Of a stretch of DNA of 64,000 nt, positions 14,731 through 21,810 are shown in pieces (the stretch's first letter is position 1; each line of letters starts with the position of its first letter). The position numbers and the translations under genes were made by a program. The notes under the pieces are model-generated. The model ran no database searches. It was not told the DNA's origin and saw nothing but the letters and a program-made list of their open reading frames with translations. This DNA is from a virus. The stretch spans positions 1-64,000 of IMG/VR virus record IMGVR_UViG_3300036851_000385; one strand, written 5' to 3'.

Positions 14731-15117
14731 CTACTTTAGCGGCGCCTTCTGCCACCTGGGGGCGGGGATCACAACGAGCGCGGAGCGGGCCATGGGAGCC
14801 GCGCCCATCACCACCTCGGGTTCCACGTAGGCGATGAGACGGGAGCGCCTCTGTACCTCCTCCAGCGTCTCCCCGCGGCGCAGGAGGACCAGCGTGTTCG
14901 CGCCGATCGGTGCCATCTGCACGATGCGGTTCCCGAACGTGCGCCGAAGCTCTTTGACCACGGCCGGCGTGAGCGGACCTTTCAACCCCACCACCAACCG
15001 GGCTGGAGGTTCCTTCGGCGCGGCGGTGCTCGTCGGCACGCCGCTGCCCTGTCCCACGATCACCCCTACGATAAGCCCGAAAACCAGTGAGTTAATCCGC
15101 GCGCGATGGAGTGCCAT
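14731..15117 (-). CDS. Subtilase propeptide (I9)-like secreted protein
   Basis: A 128-residue protein with a signal peptide (LVFGLIVGVIVGQGSG). The middle, from ARLVVGLKG through GNRIVQMAPIGANTLVLL to SRLIAYVEPEVV, follows the beta-alpha-beta pattern of subtilisin propeptides and I9 inhibitors, ending in the usual YVEP. Its stop abuts the subtilase ATG directly. It may act in trans as a chaperone or inhibitor of that protease; this is inferred from fold and position. GGAGG sits 5 nt before the ATG at 15117. Confidence 0.7.
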   Translation of the reverse strand: MALHRARINSLVFGLIVGVIVGQGSGVPTSTAAPKEPPARLVVGLKGPLTPAVVKELRRTFGNRIVQMAPIGANTLVLLRRGETLEEVQRRSRLIAYVEPEVVMGAAPMARSALVVIPAPRWQKAPLK

Positions 15118-15175
15118 GACAACCTCCGGCAAAGGGCGCGCCCGCAGGATACTATACCGATCTAACTGCCTCCTG

Positions 15176-15189
15176 ATTGGTCGACCAAT
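15176..15189. promoter_or_regulatory. Perfect 14-bp palindrome ATTGGTCGACCAAT, candidate operator
   Basis: Lies between the divergent protease operon (start 15117) and the plus-strand ORF at 15371. A TATAGT box on the minus strand lies between it and 15117. Position and symmetry fit a repressor or activator site. A degenerate 10-bp repeat (GTCTGGA-type, four copies) lies nearby at 15269-15308. Confidence 0.45.
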
Positions 15190-15370
15190 GGCGCCCTTGC
15201 CTATCCTAGCACTGCCCGGATCCGGGGTCGGTTAAACCTCTTTCGTCCGACCTATTTTCTAGTAGGAGGGTCTGGAAGCGTCTGGAGGGGCCTGGAGGTG
15301 TCTGGCGGAAGCCGCCGCCGGCGGGTCCGGCGACTGGAGGAAAGCCCCTCGACCTGCCGACTGAGATCCT

Positions 15371-16228
15371 GTGGACAGTACCAAGCACTCCCCACCACCG
15401 CCCACGGATCCGCCGGCAGAGGGCCGCTGGCTCACGCTTGCCGAGGCGTGCGCCCACTACGGGAAAGCGGAGCGCACTCTCCGGATCTGGCTCGGCTCCG
15501 GCAGGCTCCACGGCTACCAGGAGCCGCAGAAGGGGAGGGTGGAGTGGCGCATCTGGAGCATCGAAGGGGAGACGCCAGACGCTCCTGGCTCTTCGCTCTT
15601 GGCGCTTGGCCCGAACCAGGAGCCAGGAGCCAGGAGCCAGGAGCCGGAGCGCAGCGACGTTGTAACGATCGCTCGCGAGCAGTTCCACGAGTTGCTCTCC
15701 CGCCACGAGCTGGCTTGCCGGAGGATCGGGGCGTTGGAGGAGGCGCTGCGCGAACGGCTGCCGGCGCTGGAGGAGGAGCACCGAGCCCAGAGCGCCGAGC
15801 GCCGAGCGGGAGAAGCGCGTCTTGAGGAGAATTGCTCGGTGCTCGGTGCTCGGTGCTCGGTGCTCGAAGGCGAGCGGCGGTGGATCCGGGGGCGGCAGAA
15901 GGCGCTCACAGCAGGGGGAACCGTCTTGGCCGTGCTCCTGGCCCTACTGGGCGCGCTGGTGCTGCAGGACCGAACGGCAGGACGAGGACCGGGATCCCCC
16001 GCTTCTTCGCCATCTCGATCGTCGCCGCAGTACCCCGGCTTAAATGATCCCAGTACGCGACCAGGCAATGAGCCGCCTCCACCATCTCCCGGTTCCGGAT
16101 CATCTCCGCGCGACCGCGAACGCCTCCGTGTTCCTGGTAGTTCGGCAGATAACGGCGGAACGGAACCTCTCGCGCCTGCGCCCACGCCTCCGCGAACTGA
16201 TCTGCCCCGCGCGCCCCGCCCGAGATGA
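15371..16228 (+). CDS. HTH-membrane protein with heptamer-repeat linker
   Basis: A 285-residue ORF. Residues 20-62 are a MerR/excisionase-like HTH (LTLAEACAHYGKAERTLRIWLGSGRLHGYQ). Two heptamer fold-backs (15581-15645, 15781-15866) encode linkers, and a transmembrane segment follows (TAGGTVLAVLLALLGALVL, about 180-200). The last 90 codons lie antisense over the DUF2493 gene and are low-complexity, so the functional part probably ends near the membrane helix. Possibly a membrane-tethered regulator. Confidence 0.5.
   Translation: MDSTKHSPPPPTDPPAEGRWLTLAEACAHYGKAERTLRIWLGSGRLHGYQEPQKGRVEWRIWSIEGETPDAPGSSLLALGPNQEPGARSQEPERSDVVTIAREQFHELLSRHELACRRIGALEEALRERLPALEEEHRAQSAERRAGEARLEENCSVLGARCSVLEGERRWIRGRQKALTAGGTVLAVLLALLGALVLQDRTAGRGPGSPASSPSRSSPQYPGLNDPSTRPGNEPPPPSPGSGSSPRDRERLRVPGSSADNGGTEPLAPAPTPPRTDLPRAPRPR
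15581..15645. repeat. Heptamer fold-back, AGGAGCC family
   Basis: Degenerate GCTCCTG/GCTCTTC units (15581-15610) face four AGGAGCC units (about 15617-15645). Translated within the ORF at 15371. Confidence 0.75.
15781..15866. repeat. Heptamer fold-back, CCGAGCG / GCTCGGT family
   Basis: CCGAGCG-type heptamers at 15781-15808 face four GCTCGGT heptamers at 15834-15866 across a 25-nt loop, with C/T differences between the arms. Translated within the ORF at 15371. Confidence 0.75.
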
Positions 16229-16346
16229 TCGTGACCTCCGCTCCCGTGCCGAAGTCCTCGCGGATCGCCTGCCGGATCTCATCCAGGTCGGCGAAGAGTT
16301 GCTCGAAATCAGTGAACGTGCGGCTGCCGACGACGGCGACGATCAT
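15906..16346 (-). CDS. DUF2493 / SLOG-family Rossmann protein
   Basis: A 146-residue protein. MIVAVVGSRTFTDFEQLFADLDEI, split by the family motif ISGGARGADQFAEAWA and ending in VEAAHCLVAYWDHLSRGTAATIEMAKKRGIPVLVL, is the DUF2493 (YAcAr, SLOG-like) pattern, thought to bind a nucleotide-type ligand. AAGGAG lies 5 nt before the ATG at 16346. Its 3' 323 nt overlap the convergent ORF at 15371-16228. Confidence 0.75.
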   Translation of the reverse strand: MIVAVVGSRTFTDFEQLFADLDEIRQAIREDFGTGAEVTIISGGARGADQFAEAWAQAREVPFRRYLPNYQEHGGVRGRAEMIRNREMVEAAHCLVAYWDHLSRGTAATIEMAKKRGIPVLVLPFGPAAPARPVGPGARPRRFPLL

Positions 16347-16429
16347 GGCATCTCCTTGGCGGCGGCAGGTGGTGCAGGCGGTGCTGGTGGTGCTTTCGCT
16401 CCTGCTGGCGGCGGCTTCTGGGATGGTGC

Positions 16430-16684
16430 TCACCAGTAGCTCCGCGCGAGAAGCCGTTCCCACCACTGCCGCCACGGGAAGCGCCAGAGGTTCCGCGCCT
16501 GCCCCGCCACGAGCGGCGCCGAGAGCGCCAGCCGCACCCACAGGGCCGGCGCGTGGTTTCCCTCGTCCGTGATCCACAGCGCGAGGATCCACGGCAGCGG
16601 CCACAGCGCGAAGAGGAGACGGACATCCTCCTTGGTCTCGCGCCAGCCTTCGCGGATCTGCTCCTGCAGCCAGCGGCGGCTCAT
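16430..16684 (-). CDS. Small membrane protein
   Basis: An 84-residue Trp-rich protein. LLFALWPLPWILALWI and LWVRLALSAPLVAG are likely membrane segments. ATG at 16684 overlaps the HNH stop by one base (TGATG). No family is recognised. Confidence 0.5.
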   Translation of the reverse strand: MSRRWLQEQIREGWRETKEDVRLLFALWPLPWILALWITDEGNHAPALWVRLALSAPLVAGQARNLWRFPWRQWWERLLARSYW

Positions 16685-17025
16685 CAACCCTCCAGCGGCA
16701 GCGCCAGACTCTCCCCCTCGCGGCTCGCGGCGAACACCTTCTGGCGGCGGTTCCGTTCGTGGATCACGCGGTCCGTCTCAAGGTGGCAACGGCCGCATAG
16801 CGTGACCAGGTTCGCTGTCCGGCAATCCGAGGGTCTGTGATTGCGGTGGTGCACCTGGAGCGCAACCTTCTTACCCGTCACCGGATGCGGCTCTCCTTGG
16901 GCCGCGCGGCAATTCGGGTAGCGCAGGGTGCCTTCGCACCGGTAGCTAGCACGCGCAAGAGCGGCGGCTCGGATTTCCGCCCAGTTCTTTGGATAGAGCT
17001 TCTTGCGGTGTTCCGGCACGGGCAC
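16684..17025 (-). CDS. HNH endonuclease
   Basis: A 113-residue protein with the compact HNH fold: YRCEGTLRYPNC, then VHHRNHRPSDCRTANLVTLCGRCH. The HH pair, the asparagine and the four cysteines of the structural zinc are all present. GTG start. Similar small HNH proteins lie near terminase genes in other phages and can aid packaging; here it is in the early operon, so a homing or recombination role is also possible. Confidence 0.8.
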   Translation of the reverse strand: MPVPEHRKKLYPKNWAEIRAAALARASYRCEGTLRYPNCRAAQGEPHPVTGKKVALQVHHRNHRPSDCRTANLVTLCGRCHLETDRVIHERNRRQKVFAASREGESLALPLEG

Positions 17026-17029
17026 GGCA

Positions 17030-17245
17030 CTATCCCTTCGCGAACTTCCAGGCCCGCGTCTTGATCCACTCCAGCGCCGACCGGCTCCAGCGTGCCATAA
17101 TCGCCCGGTTGACCTGGCCCCAGTCGGTCGGCCAGGAGGAGCGCAGCGCCAGTCCGTAGGTCTGCGCCACGTCCTTGCGCTTCATCGCAGGGTCCGCGAT
17201 CTCTCGCAAAAGCGTGTTCGTTGTGTCGGTCAGCTCAAACGACAT
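17030..17245 (-). CDS. Hypothetical protein
   Basis: A 71-residue protein starting MSFELTDTTNTLLREIADPAMKRKDVAQTYGLAL, which reads like an HTH start, followed by a Trp-rich basic tail. It overlaps the PadR-like gene by 11 nt. No family is recognised. Confidence 0.55.
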   Translation of the reverse strand: MSFELTDTTNTLLREIADPAMKRKDVAQTYGLALRSSWPTDWGQVNRAIMARWSRSALEWIKTRAWKFAKG

Positions 17246-17549
17246 TGTGTTCCTCCAGCGCGGCCTCCCCCAGCCGCGTGATGCAGTAGTACCGCTTCCG
17301 CCTGCCGCCGCGTTCCTCCGTCGCCTCCCCCCAATGAGAGGTGACGAGGTTTCGCTCCTCCATGCTCTCCAGCGCCACATAGATCGCGCCGAGGCTCGGC
17401 TCCTTGAACCAGTGGAGGAAGAGGCGGAACCGGCTTCGCCTGGTGCTCTCCGGCATCGGCGGCGAGAGCGCCTTGAAGATCGTCACGCCGTAGGCGTTGC
17501 CGCCGAGGTCTCGCACGGCGGAGAGCACCCGGCGGTCAAAGGGCTTCAC
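17235..17549 (-). CDS. PadR-like winged-helix regulator
   Basis: A 104-residue protein. The PadR N-terminal pattern is visible: DLGGNAYGVTIFKAL, then PSLGAIYVALESMEERNLV, then the wing GRRKRYYCITRLGEAAL. GTG start overlapping the upstream stop (GTGA). Probably represses phage or host promoters; the ligand is unknown. Confidence 0.75.
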   Translation of the reverse strand: MKPFDRRVLSAVRDLGGNAYGVTIFKALSPPMPESTRRSRFRLFLHWFKEPSLGAIYVALESMEERNLVTSHWGEATEERGGRRKRYYCITRLGEAALEEHNVV

Positions 17550-17719
17550 GGCTCCTCCAGCGGCAGTTCCCGCAGAGCCTCCCGCTCCGCTTTATCCCGA
17601 GAATGATGGCACGGACACTTACAGGGCACCTGCCCATCGGGGGAGTGCCGGAACCGACCCGCGCACTCACGCGAGGGGGTGGGATCGCAGCGGCAGAGGA
17701 GGGCCGCGCGGCGGCTCAT
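17546..17719 (-). CDS. Small Cys/His-rich protein
   Basis: A 57-residue protein with CRCDPTPSREC and CKCPCHH, enough ligands for one or two zinc sites. Joined by ATGA upstream and GTGA downstream, so start and stop are well supported. No family is recognised. Confidence 0.6.
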   Translation of the reverse strand: MSRRAALLCRCDPTPSRECAGRFRHSPDGQVPCKCPCHHSRDKAEREALRELPLEEP

Positions 17720-18363
17720 CGTGGCTCCTGCGGCGCGTATCCCGAGCAGACCTTGCAGCACTTCGCTTGCGGCTCCAGATCGCCCCGGTTCCGCAGCCGG
17801 TAGCCATACTGCCAGCGCCCGCACGCGGACCAGCCGGCGCGGCTCCGGCGCGACCAGTAGTGCGCCGAGCGTGCCCCGGCCGGGATTGCCCACCCGGCTT
17901 CCTCTCCCGCGAAGGGGCGATCCTGTCTCGTCTTCTCCTCCTCTATCTCCATAGCAGCAGCACAGCCGCCCTCGGCAGCCGCGGCCGGGGGGCGGGGGAA
18001 CACGGTGACGACGACCTCCTCGCGGCCCTTCCAGCACCGCGCGATCTCCTGCCGTATCTCCCCGTAGGTGATCCAGTGATCCGAGTCGTCCGGCGTGATC
18101 CTGCCCACAAAGAGCCCGTCCTCCACCCACTTATACCCGCCGATGCAGGCATGGGGATCCAGTCTTCGCGCCCGCCGGATCGTCAGGTCGACGCGCACCG
18201 GCACGTTGAGCACAGGGCAGCCGGCCTCTCGCCACGCCTTTCCTGCGGCAACCTTGGCGACCATCGCGACGTTCCGGCGCTGCTGCCACACCATCCGGTT
18301 GACCCGGTTCGGTGTGAGCCTTCCGACATCGAAAGCCACTGTAATCGTCAGCGGCTCGGTCAT
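17716..18363 (-). CDS. rusA: RusA-like Holliday junction resolvase
   Basis: A 215-residue protein. The N-terminal 125 residues fit the RusA family: TPNRVNR near the start, VDLTIRRARRLDPHACIGGYKWVEDGLFVGRITPDDSDHW divided as the D-P pair, the helix with WVEDGL and the final DDS, the acidic residues that bind metal. The C-terminal part adds a Cys cluster (CCKVCSGY) outside the family. It would resolve branched DNA during replication or before packaging. Confidence 0.7.
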   Translation of the reverse strand: MTEPLTITVAFDVGRLTPNRVNRMVWQQRRNVAMVAKVAAGKAWREAGCPVLNVPVRVDLTIRRARRLDPHACIGGYKWVEDGLFVGRITPDDSDHWITYGEIRQEIARCWKGREEVVVTVFPRPPAAAAEGGCAAAMEIEEEKTRQDRPFAGEEAGWAIPAGARSAHYWSRRSRAGWSACGRWQYGYRLRNRGDLEPQAKCCKVCSGYAPQEPR

Positions 18364-18617
18364 GGCTCCCTCGCGCGATCCGGCTCGATGTGGCTGGAGA
18401 GGATGCACGCTGGATGGCCGTCCACCCATCCGACGAGCTGGTTGCAGACGACGGAGTAGGGCGCGCGGATCCGTCCTCGCTGTCCCTTTCCTAGCCGCTC
18501 CCCTGTCCAATAGGTGCAGGGCGTTCCCACAGGCGCGATCTCGTTCATCGTGTCCGCGAGGTGTGCCAGGAACTCCCCCATGCTCTCCGAACTCTCCAGC
18601 CACTCTCGTAGGCTCAT
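18360..18617 (-). CDS. Hypothetical protein
   Basis: An 85-residue protein starting MSLREWLESSESMGEFLAHLAD, with a mixed alpha/beta C-terminal half (PCTYWTGERLGKGQRGRIRAPYSVV). Coupled by ATGA to RusA. No family is recognised. Confidence 0.55.
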   Translation of the reverse strand: MSLREWLESSESMGEFLAHLADTMNEIAPVGTPCTYWTGERLGKGQRGRIRAPYSVVCNQLVGWVDGHPACILSSHIEPDRAREP

Positions 18618-19033
18618 CGCCGCCTCCGCCGCAGGCAAAGCCTTTTGCACAACCGTCCGATCATCCGCCGAGCTGCCGGCGGCGGATCCGCCACCGCCTC
18701 CAGTCCCGCCGCCGCCGCTTCTTCGCCGGTTGCGTAGAGGTCTATCGGGCACGGCGCGTCGACCTGTTCCCCCGTCACCCGCCCCTGGATCAGCAGGACC
18801 CGCACTGCCGGGCTGTCGCGCTCCACCGTGAGCCAGCCGCGGCAGAGTGTCTTCCGCCCGAGAGCGTGCGTCTGGTGGCAAAGGAAAGGAGAGAGGCAGG
18901 GAACCCGCCAGCCGTCGGTCGTGAACTCGCGCAGCTTCTCGTACTCCGAGGCGTGCCACACTCCTGCCGGGGTGTCGCGCCGGTATGGGCAACTGCTGCA
19001 CGGAGCCGGCGCACAGTCCAGTAGATTGCTCAT
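18614..19033 (-). CDS. DUF6283-like cysteine-rich protein
   Basis: A 139-residue protein. The pattern CSSCPYRRDTPAGVWHASEYEKL, broken by the family spacing and followed by FLCHQT and CRGWLTVE, matches DUF6283, widespread in actinophages and other phages and of unknown function. The cysteines may bind metal. Coupled by ATGA on both sides. Confidence 0.7.
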   Translation of the reverse strand: MSNLLDCAPAPCSSCPYRRDTPAGVWHASEYEKLREFTTDGWRVPCLSPFLCHQTHALGRKTLCRGWLTVERDSPAVRVLLIQGRVTGEQVDAPCPIDLYATGEEAAAAGLEAVADPPPAARRMIGRLCKRLCLRRRRR

Positions 19034-19197
19034 CGCCGCCCCCTCCGCAGATACAGCAGCCCTCCGAGCCGCCCCAGCGCCCTGCCCACCGCCTTGTTCC
19101 ACAGCCGCCGCCCCCAGGCGTTGGGATCGAGGCTGAACGCCGCCTCGCAGTCGCGCAGGAGGACGGCGAGGCGGCGGAGGCGGCGGGAGGCGGTCAT
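19030..19197 (-). CDS. Small basic protein
   Basis: A 55-residue Arg-rich helical protein starting MTASRRLRRLAVLLRDCE. ATGA overlaps at both ends support translation. It could bind nucleic acid; no family is recognised. Confidence 0.5.
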   Translation of the reverse strand: MTASRRLRRLAVLLRDCEAAFSLDPNAWGRRLWNKAVGRALGRLGGLLYLRRGRR

Positions 19198-19448
19198 GGT
19201 GTCTGCTCCCGCTCCTCTCGGAGTTCCGAGATAATGCCCAACCAGGTAACGCACAGGACGGTCAGGCACACGAATACGATAGCCATGAGCCAGGGATGGC
19301 CTTTCGTCGTGACGGTGCGCCCATCGGTGGCGCCGTGGTAGATGATACTCCCCGAGTTGAGCGACATGAAAACTCCGAGGGAGGCCAACCCCACAATCAA
19401 CACGGCGCCCCCGATGGTGATAATCCGGGCGCGGAGCTTGCTGCTCAC
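19194..19448 (-). CDS. Two-helix membrane protein, GTG start
   Basis: An 84-residue protein with two transmembrane segments (IITIGGAVLIVGLASLGVFM; LMAIVFVCLTVLCVTWLGII). GTG overlaps the upstream stop (GTGA). Possibly superinfection exclusion or holin-like; the position among DNA-metabolism genes gives no firm clue. Confidence 0.6.
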   Translation of the reverse strand: MSSKLRARIITIGGAVLIVGLASLGVFMSLNSGSIIYHGATDGRTVTTKGHPWLMAIVFVCLTVLCVTWLGIISELREEREQTP

Positions 19449-20131
19449 GACACCTCCGCCGCCAGCGCGTCGGCCTGTGCTGCCATCTCTGCCTCCACCT
19501 TCGCCGCCTTGATCTCTGCGGCGAGCATCTCCGCGAGCGCGAACAGCTCTTTGTTCGGCGTCTTCTCCAGGTCGCGCACGGGTACCGCGCACCCCAGCGC
19601 CTTCGCCTGCTCCATCCGCTTCCTGGTGCCTGCGATCAGCTCCTCGCGCGTGTAGTGCCGCGTGCCGGCCTCGCCATAGGTCGCCTCGAAGCCGGTCTTC
19701 GCAGGCACGCCGGCGGCGGATCCGGCGGCGGTCTCTCGTGCGCGTGCGGCAGCGTGGGGGGTCCGGTGCCCATTGGCGGCTGTGGCTTCCTCCAGATCCG
19801 GAAGCTCCTCGAACATCGCGACCCCCACGTTTACGGCATCCCTGAGTGCCCGCCCCTTCGCGCGAGTCAGGGCCATCCGAATCAGCGCAGTGGCGATCCG
19901 CGCGCCGACGTTCCGGGGGTTGGCGTCCCCGTGCTCCTCGAAGTAAGAGCCGTCCTTCATCCGCACAACGGCACGCGCAACTGCCGTGTGTCCGTTCTCC
20001 TCGGTCGGCAGTTGCAGAACTTGCGTCTCGATCGCTAGAAGTCCGCGCTCGTGCGCTTCGGAAAGCAAGCCGGCATAGACAACGTGGTCTTTGCCAGACA
20101 GGTTCACGATGAATTGCTTGTCAATCGCCAT
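19445..20131 (-). CDS. Candidate recombination / ssDNA-annealing protein
   Basis: A 228-residue protein. The N-terminal 110 residues (FIVNLSGKDHVVYAGLLSEA; VVRMKDGSYFEEHGDANPRN; RMALTRAKGRALRDAVNVGV) match a family seen in many Gram-positive and thermophile phages. The layout, a beta sheet ending in an R-x-A-x-TRAKGRALR helix, recalls Rad52-type single-strand annealing proteins. The C-terminal part is helical. It is near RusA, fitting a recombination role, but the assignment is from pattern only. Confidence 0.45.
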   Translation of the reverse strand: MAIDKQFIVNLSGKDHVVYAGLLSEAHERGLLAIETQVLQLPTEENGHTAVARAVVRMKDGSYFEEHGDANPRNVGARIATALIRMALTRAKGRALRDAVNVGVAMFEELPDLEEATAANGHRTPHAAARARETAAGSAAGVPAKTGFEATYGEAGTRHYTREELIAGTRKRMEQAKALGCAVPVRDLEKTPNKELFALAEMLAAEIKAAKVEAEMAAQADALAAEVS

Positions 20132-20414
20132 CGCTTTTCCGCTCCTCCTGTACGCGCCCGACCTCCGCCGCAAGCTGCTCCGTGATGAGAGCCGGCCAAC
20201 CGCCTTCCTCTGCCTCCGCCGGATCCGCCGCCTGCAGCGCGCTCTGCACGACCTCTGCCTCCCGCTCCTCGCGCACAGTGCTGCGCTCCTCGGCAAGAAC
20301 AACAATCAGTTTGACCCCGACCGACATGATGTCCGGCTCGCGGCTGCGTTCGGAAAGAGCATCCAGCGCGGCGAGGGCTTCCTCCAGGGTCAACTCAACG
20401 GATAGCAATCCCAT
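20121..20414 (-). CDS. Hypothetical helical protein
   Basis: A 97-residue acidic protein starting MGLLSVELTLEEALAALDALSERS, with long helices (EERSTVREEREAEVVQSAL). It overlaps the next gene by 11 nt. Perhaps a partner of the candidate annealing protein; no family is recognised. Confidence 0.55.
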   Translation of the reverse strand: MGLLSVELTLEEALAALDALSERSREPDIMSVGVKLIVVLAEERSTVREEREAEVVQSALQAADPAEAEEGGWPALITEQLAAEVGRVQEERKSDGD

Positions 20415-20628
20415 CTCGATCCTCCTCCACCGCCGCCAGCACACACCGCACCACCTCCGCGACCTCCTCGGCCATCGCCGCCGCGACTGTCTCCGGGAAC
20501 CATCGCGGCACGAACAGCGCCCGGCGCTCCCCTCGTACGATGAAGACGATCTGCCACCAGCCGCCGCCCCTGGGCTCGGTGACGACGCGCCAGGGGGCGG
20601 ATCCGGGGGCGGTCTCAAGGGCGCTCAT
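20395..20628 (-). CDS. Hypothetical protein
   Basis: A 77-residue protein with a beta hairpin (WWQIVFIVRGERRALFV) and a C-terminal helix (TVAAAMAEEVAEVVRCVLAAV). The ATG at 20628 gives a 14-nt overlap; an alternative start at 20637 adds three residues. Confidence 0.5.
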   Translation of the reverse strand: MSALETAPGSAPWRVVTEPRGGGWWQIVFIVRGERRALFVPRWFPETVAAAMAEEVAEVVRCVLAAVEEDRDGIAIR

Positions 20629-20800
20629 GGCTCTCATCGTCCGCTAGAAGCCGAACACTCTCCCACAGAAATCGACCGTCCCGCCGTACCGTGGCGCTCC
20701 GGCAAACGCGGTATGCGGCCGACCACTCCACACCGGAAACGAGGATCTCGGTCTTCTCGTCTCGCGTCGCTTCTACTCGGTAGGTGCGCCTGATTGCCAT
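20615..20800 (-). CDS. Hypothetical protein
   Basis: A 61-residue beta-rich protein (RRTYRVEATRDEKTEILVSGVEW). It has a purine-rich upstream stretch (AGGAGAAGCG). No family is recognised. Confidence 0.5.
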   Translation of the reverse strand: MAIRRTYRVEATRDEKTEILVSGVEWSAAYRVCRSATVRRDGRFLWESVRLLADDESHERP

Positions 20801-20839
20801 CGCGCTTCTCCTGAGGAGTAGTACAGCCTCCCCGCGCCG

Positions 20840-21169
20840 TCAGTTATACAGCAGATCCCACTTCGCACATTCGGCGTCCGTCATCAGCGGCAGCCCGCTC
20901 CCCTTGGGCTTCGCGGCCGGCGGCGGCGCTTCCGTCAGCATCTTCAAGGCGAGTGCGGTCTGGTGCTTACAGATCGTGCCCGTTCGGCTGCCGCGGTGCT
21001 TCCAGTCAGGGCAGGAGCAGAAGCCGTCGCCGACCTGGTAGCAGCCTCCTGGCGTGGTTACGGTCCACCCCAGCGGGCCTAAAGTCCAGGTCATCTCACT
21101 GCTCTCGGTGATCGCTCGTGTAACCCGCGCTTCCTGCTCTTCCGTATAACCTTCGACCATCCGCTCCAT
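20840..21169 (-). CDS. SWIM zinc-finger protein
   Basis: A 109-residue protein. CYQVGDGFCSCPDWKHRG followed by ICKHQTALALKM gives the CxC-xn-CxH signature of SWIM zinc fingers. It has a GGGGAGAG Shine-Dalgarno, and a TATACT box with TATAAC next to it about 40 nt upstream, so it probably starts its own transcript. SWIM proteins bind DNA or proteins; partner unknown. A second SWIM gene lies at 51698. Confidence 0.75.
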   Translation of the reverse strand: MERMVEGYTEEQEARVTRAITESSEMTWTLGPLGWTVTTPGGCYQVGDGFCSCPDWKHRGSRTGTICKHQTALALKMLTEAPPPAAKPKGSGLPLMTDAECAKWDLLYN

Positions 21170-21265
21170 TGTTCTCTCCCCGTAAACTGTATGGCTTCTT
21201 GCTTCTGTTATAAGTATATCCGATCCTGTGCCTGGTGTCACATTTTCTACGGCTAATTATGAAGA

Positions 21266-21598
21266 TTACTGGTCTTTTTCTGCCCCGGTCTCCTTGACCC
21301 ACCGCCACACCGTTTGATAGGAAACGCCCAGGATCTGCGCTGCCTGCCGGAGCGACTTGCCCTCATCCTTAAGCTGCCGCGCTGCCGCGCTCCGGTGCTG
21401 TGCAAGGATCCGGCGCAGCCTCCGATAGCTCCGGACATCAAGCCCTTTGACCGCCGCCAGATCCGCTGGCGGTACCGCAGCCACCTCCCCCAGCGTGTTA
21501 TACCCGGCGGCGGTCAGAGCGCGCAGGGCTCCGGCGGAGAGGGCCAGAGACGTGAGGGGGAGGGAATGCCACGGGAGGCGCGGCTCCGGTTCGCTCAA
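21266..21598 (-). CDS. Alpha-CTD-like helix-hairpin-helix protein fused to an HTH
   Basis: A 110-residue protein with a TTG start overlapping the upstream stop (TTGA). Residues 10-65 (SLALSAGALRALTAAGYNT; LGEVAAVPPADLAAVKGLD; SYRRLRRIL) follow the RNA polymerase alpha C-terminal domain pattern. Residues 70-105 are an HTH of the resolvase/transposase type (KSLRQAAQILGVSYQTVWRW). It might bind DNA like alpha-CTD while contacting polymerase, but HhH repeats also occur in nucleases and helicases. Confidence 0.65.
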   Translation of the reverse strand: MSEPEPRLPWHSLPLTSLALSAGALRALTAAGYNTLGEVAAVPPADLAAVKGLDVRSYRRLRRILAQHRSAAARQLKDEGKSLRQAAQILGVSYQTVWRWVKETGAEKDQ

Positions 21599-21810
21599 AG
21601 GTCGTAGTCCTCCAACGCATCCGCTATTGCACGGGCGCAGTCCAGGCAGACGCAGCCATAGAACGCCAGGCAGTGATCCATCCGCACGCGCAGGCACCGG
21701 ACCGCCTCGGAGCCTTCGCCGAAGTCGCTCTCGCACACAGAGCAGATTGCCTCTATCGTCTCCCATGCAGGGTTGACGCCCTCGCCGCTCGATCGATAGC
21801 CGGGGCTCAT
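21595..21810 (-). CDS. Zinc-ribbon protein
   Basis: A 71-residue protein with ICSVCESDFGEGSE and HCLAFYGCVCLDCARAI, two CxxC-type pairs for one zinc. Coupled by ATGA upstream and TTGA downstream. No family is recognised. Confidence 0.6.
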   Translation of the reverse strand: MSPGYRSSGEGVNPAWETIEAICSVCESDFGEGSEAVRCLRVRMDHCLAFYGCVCLDCARAIADALEDYDL

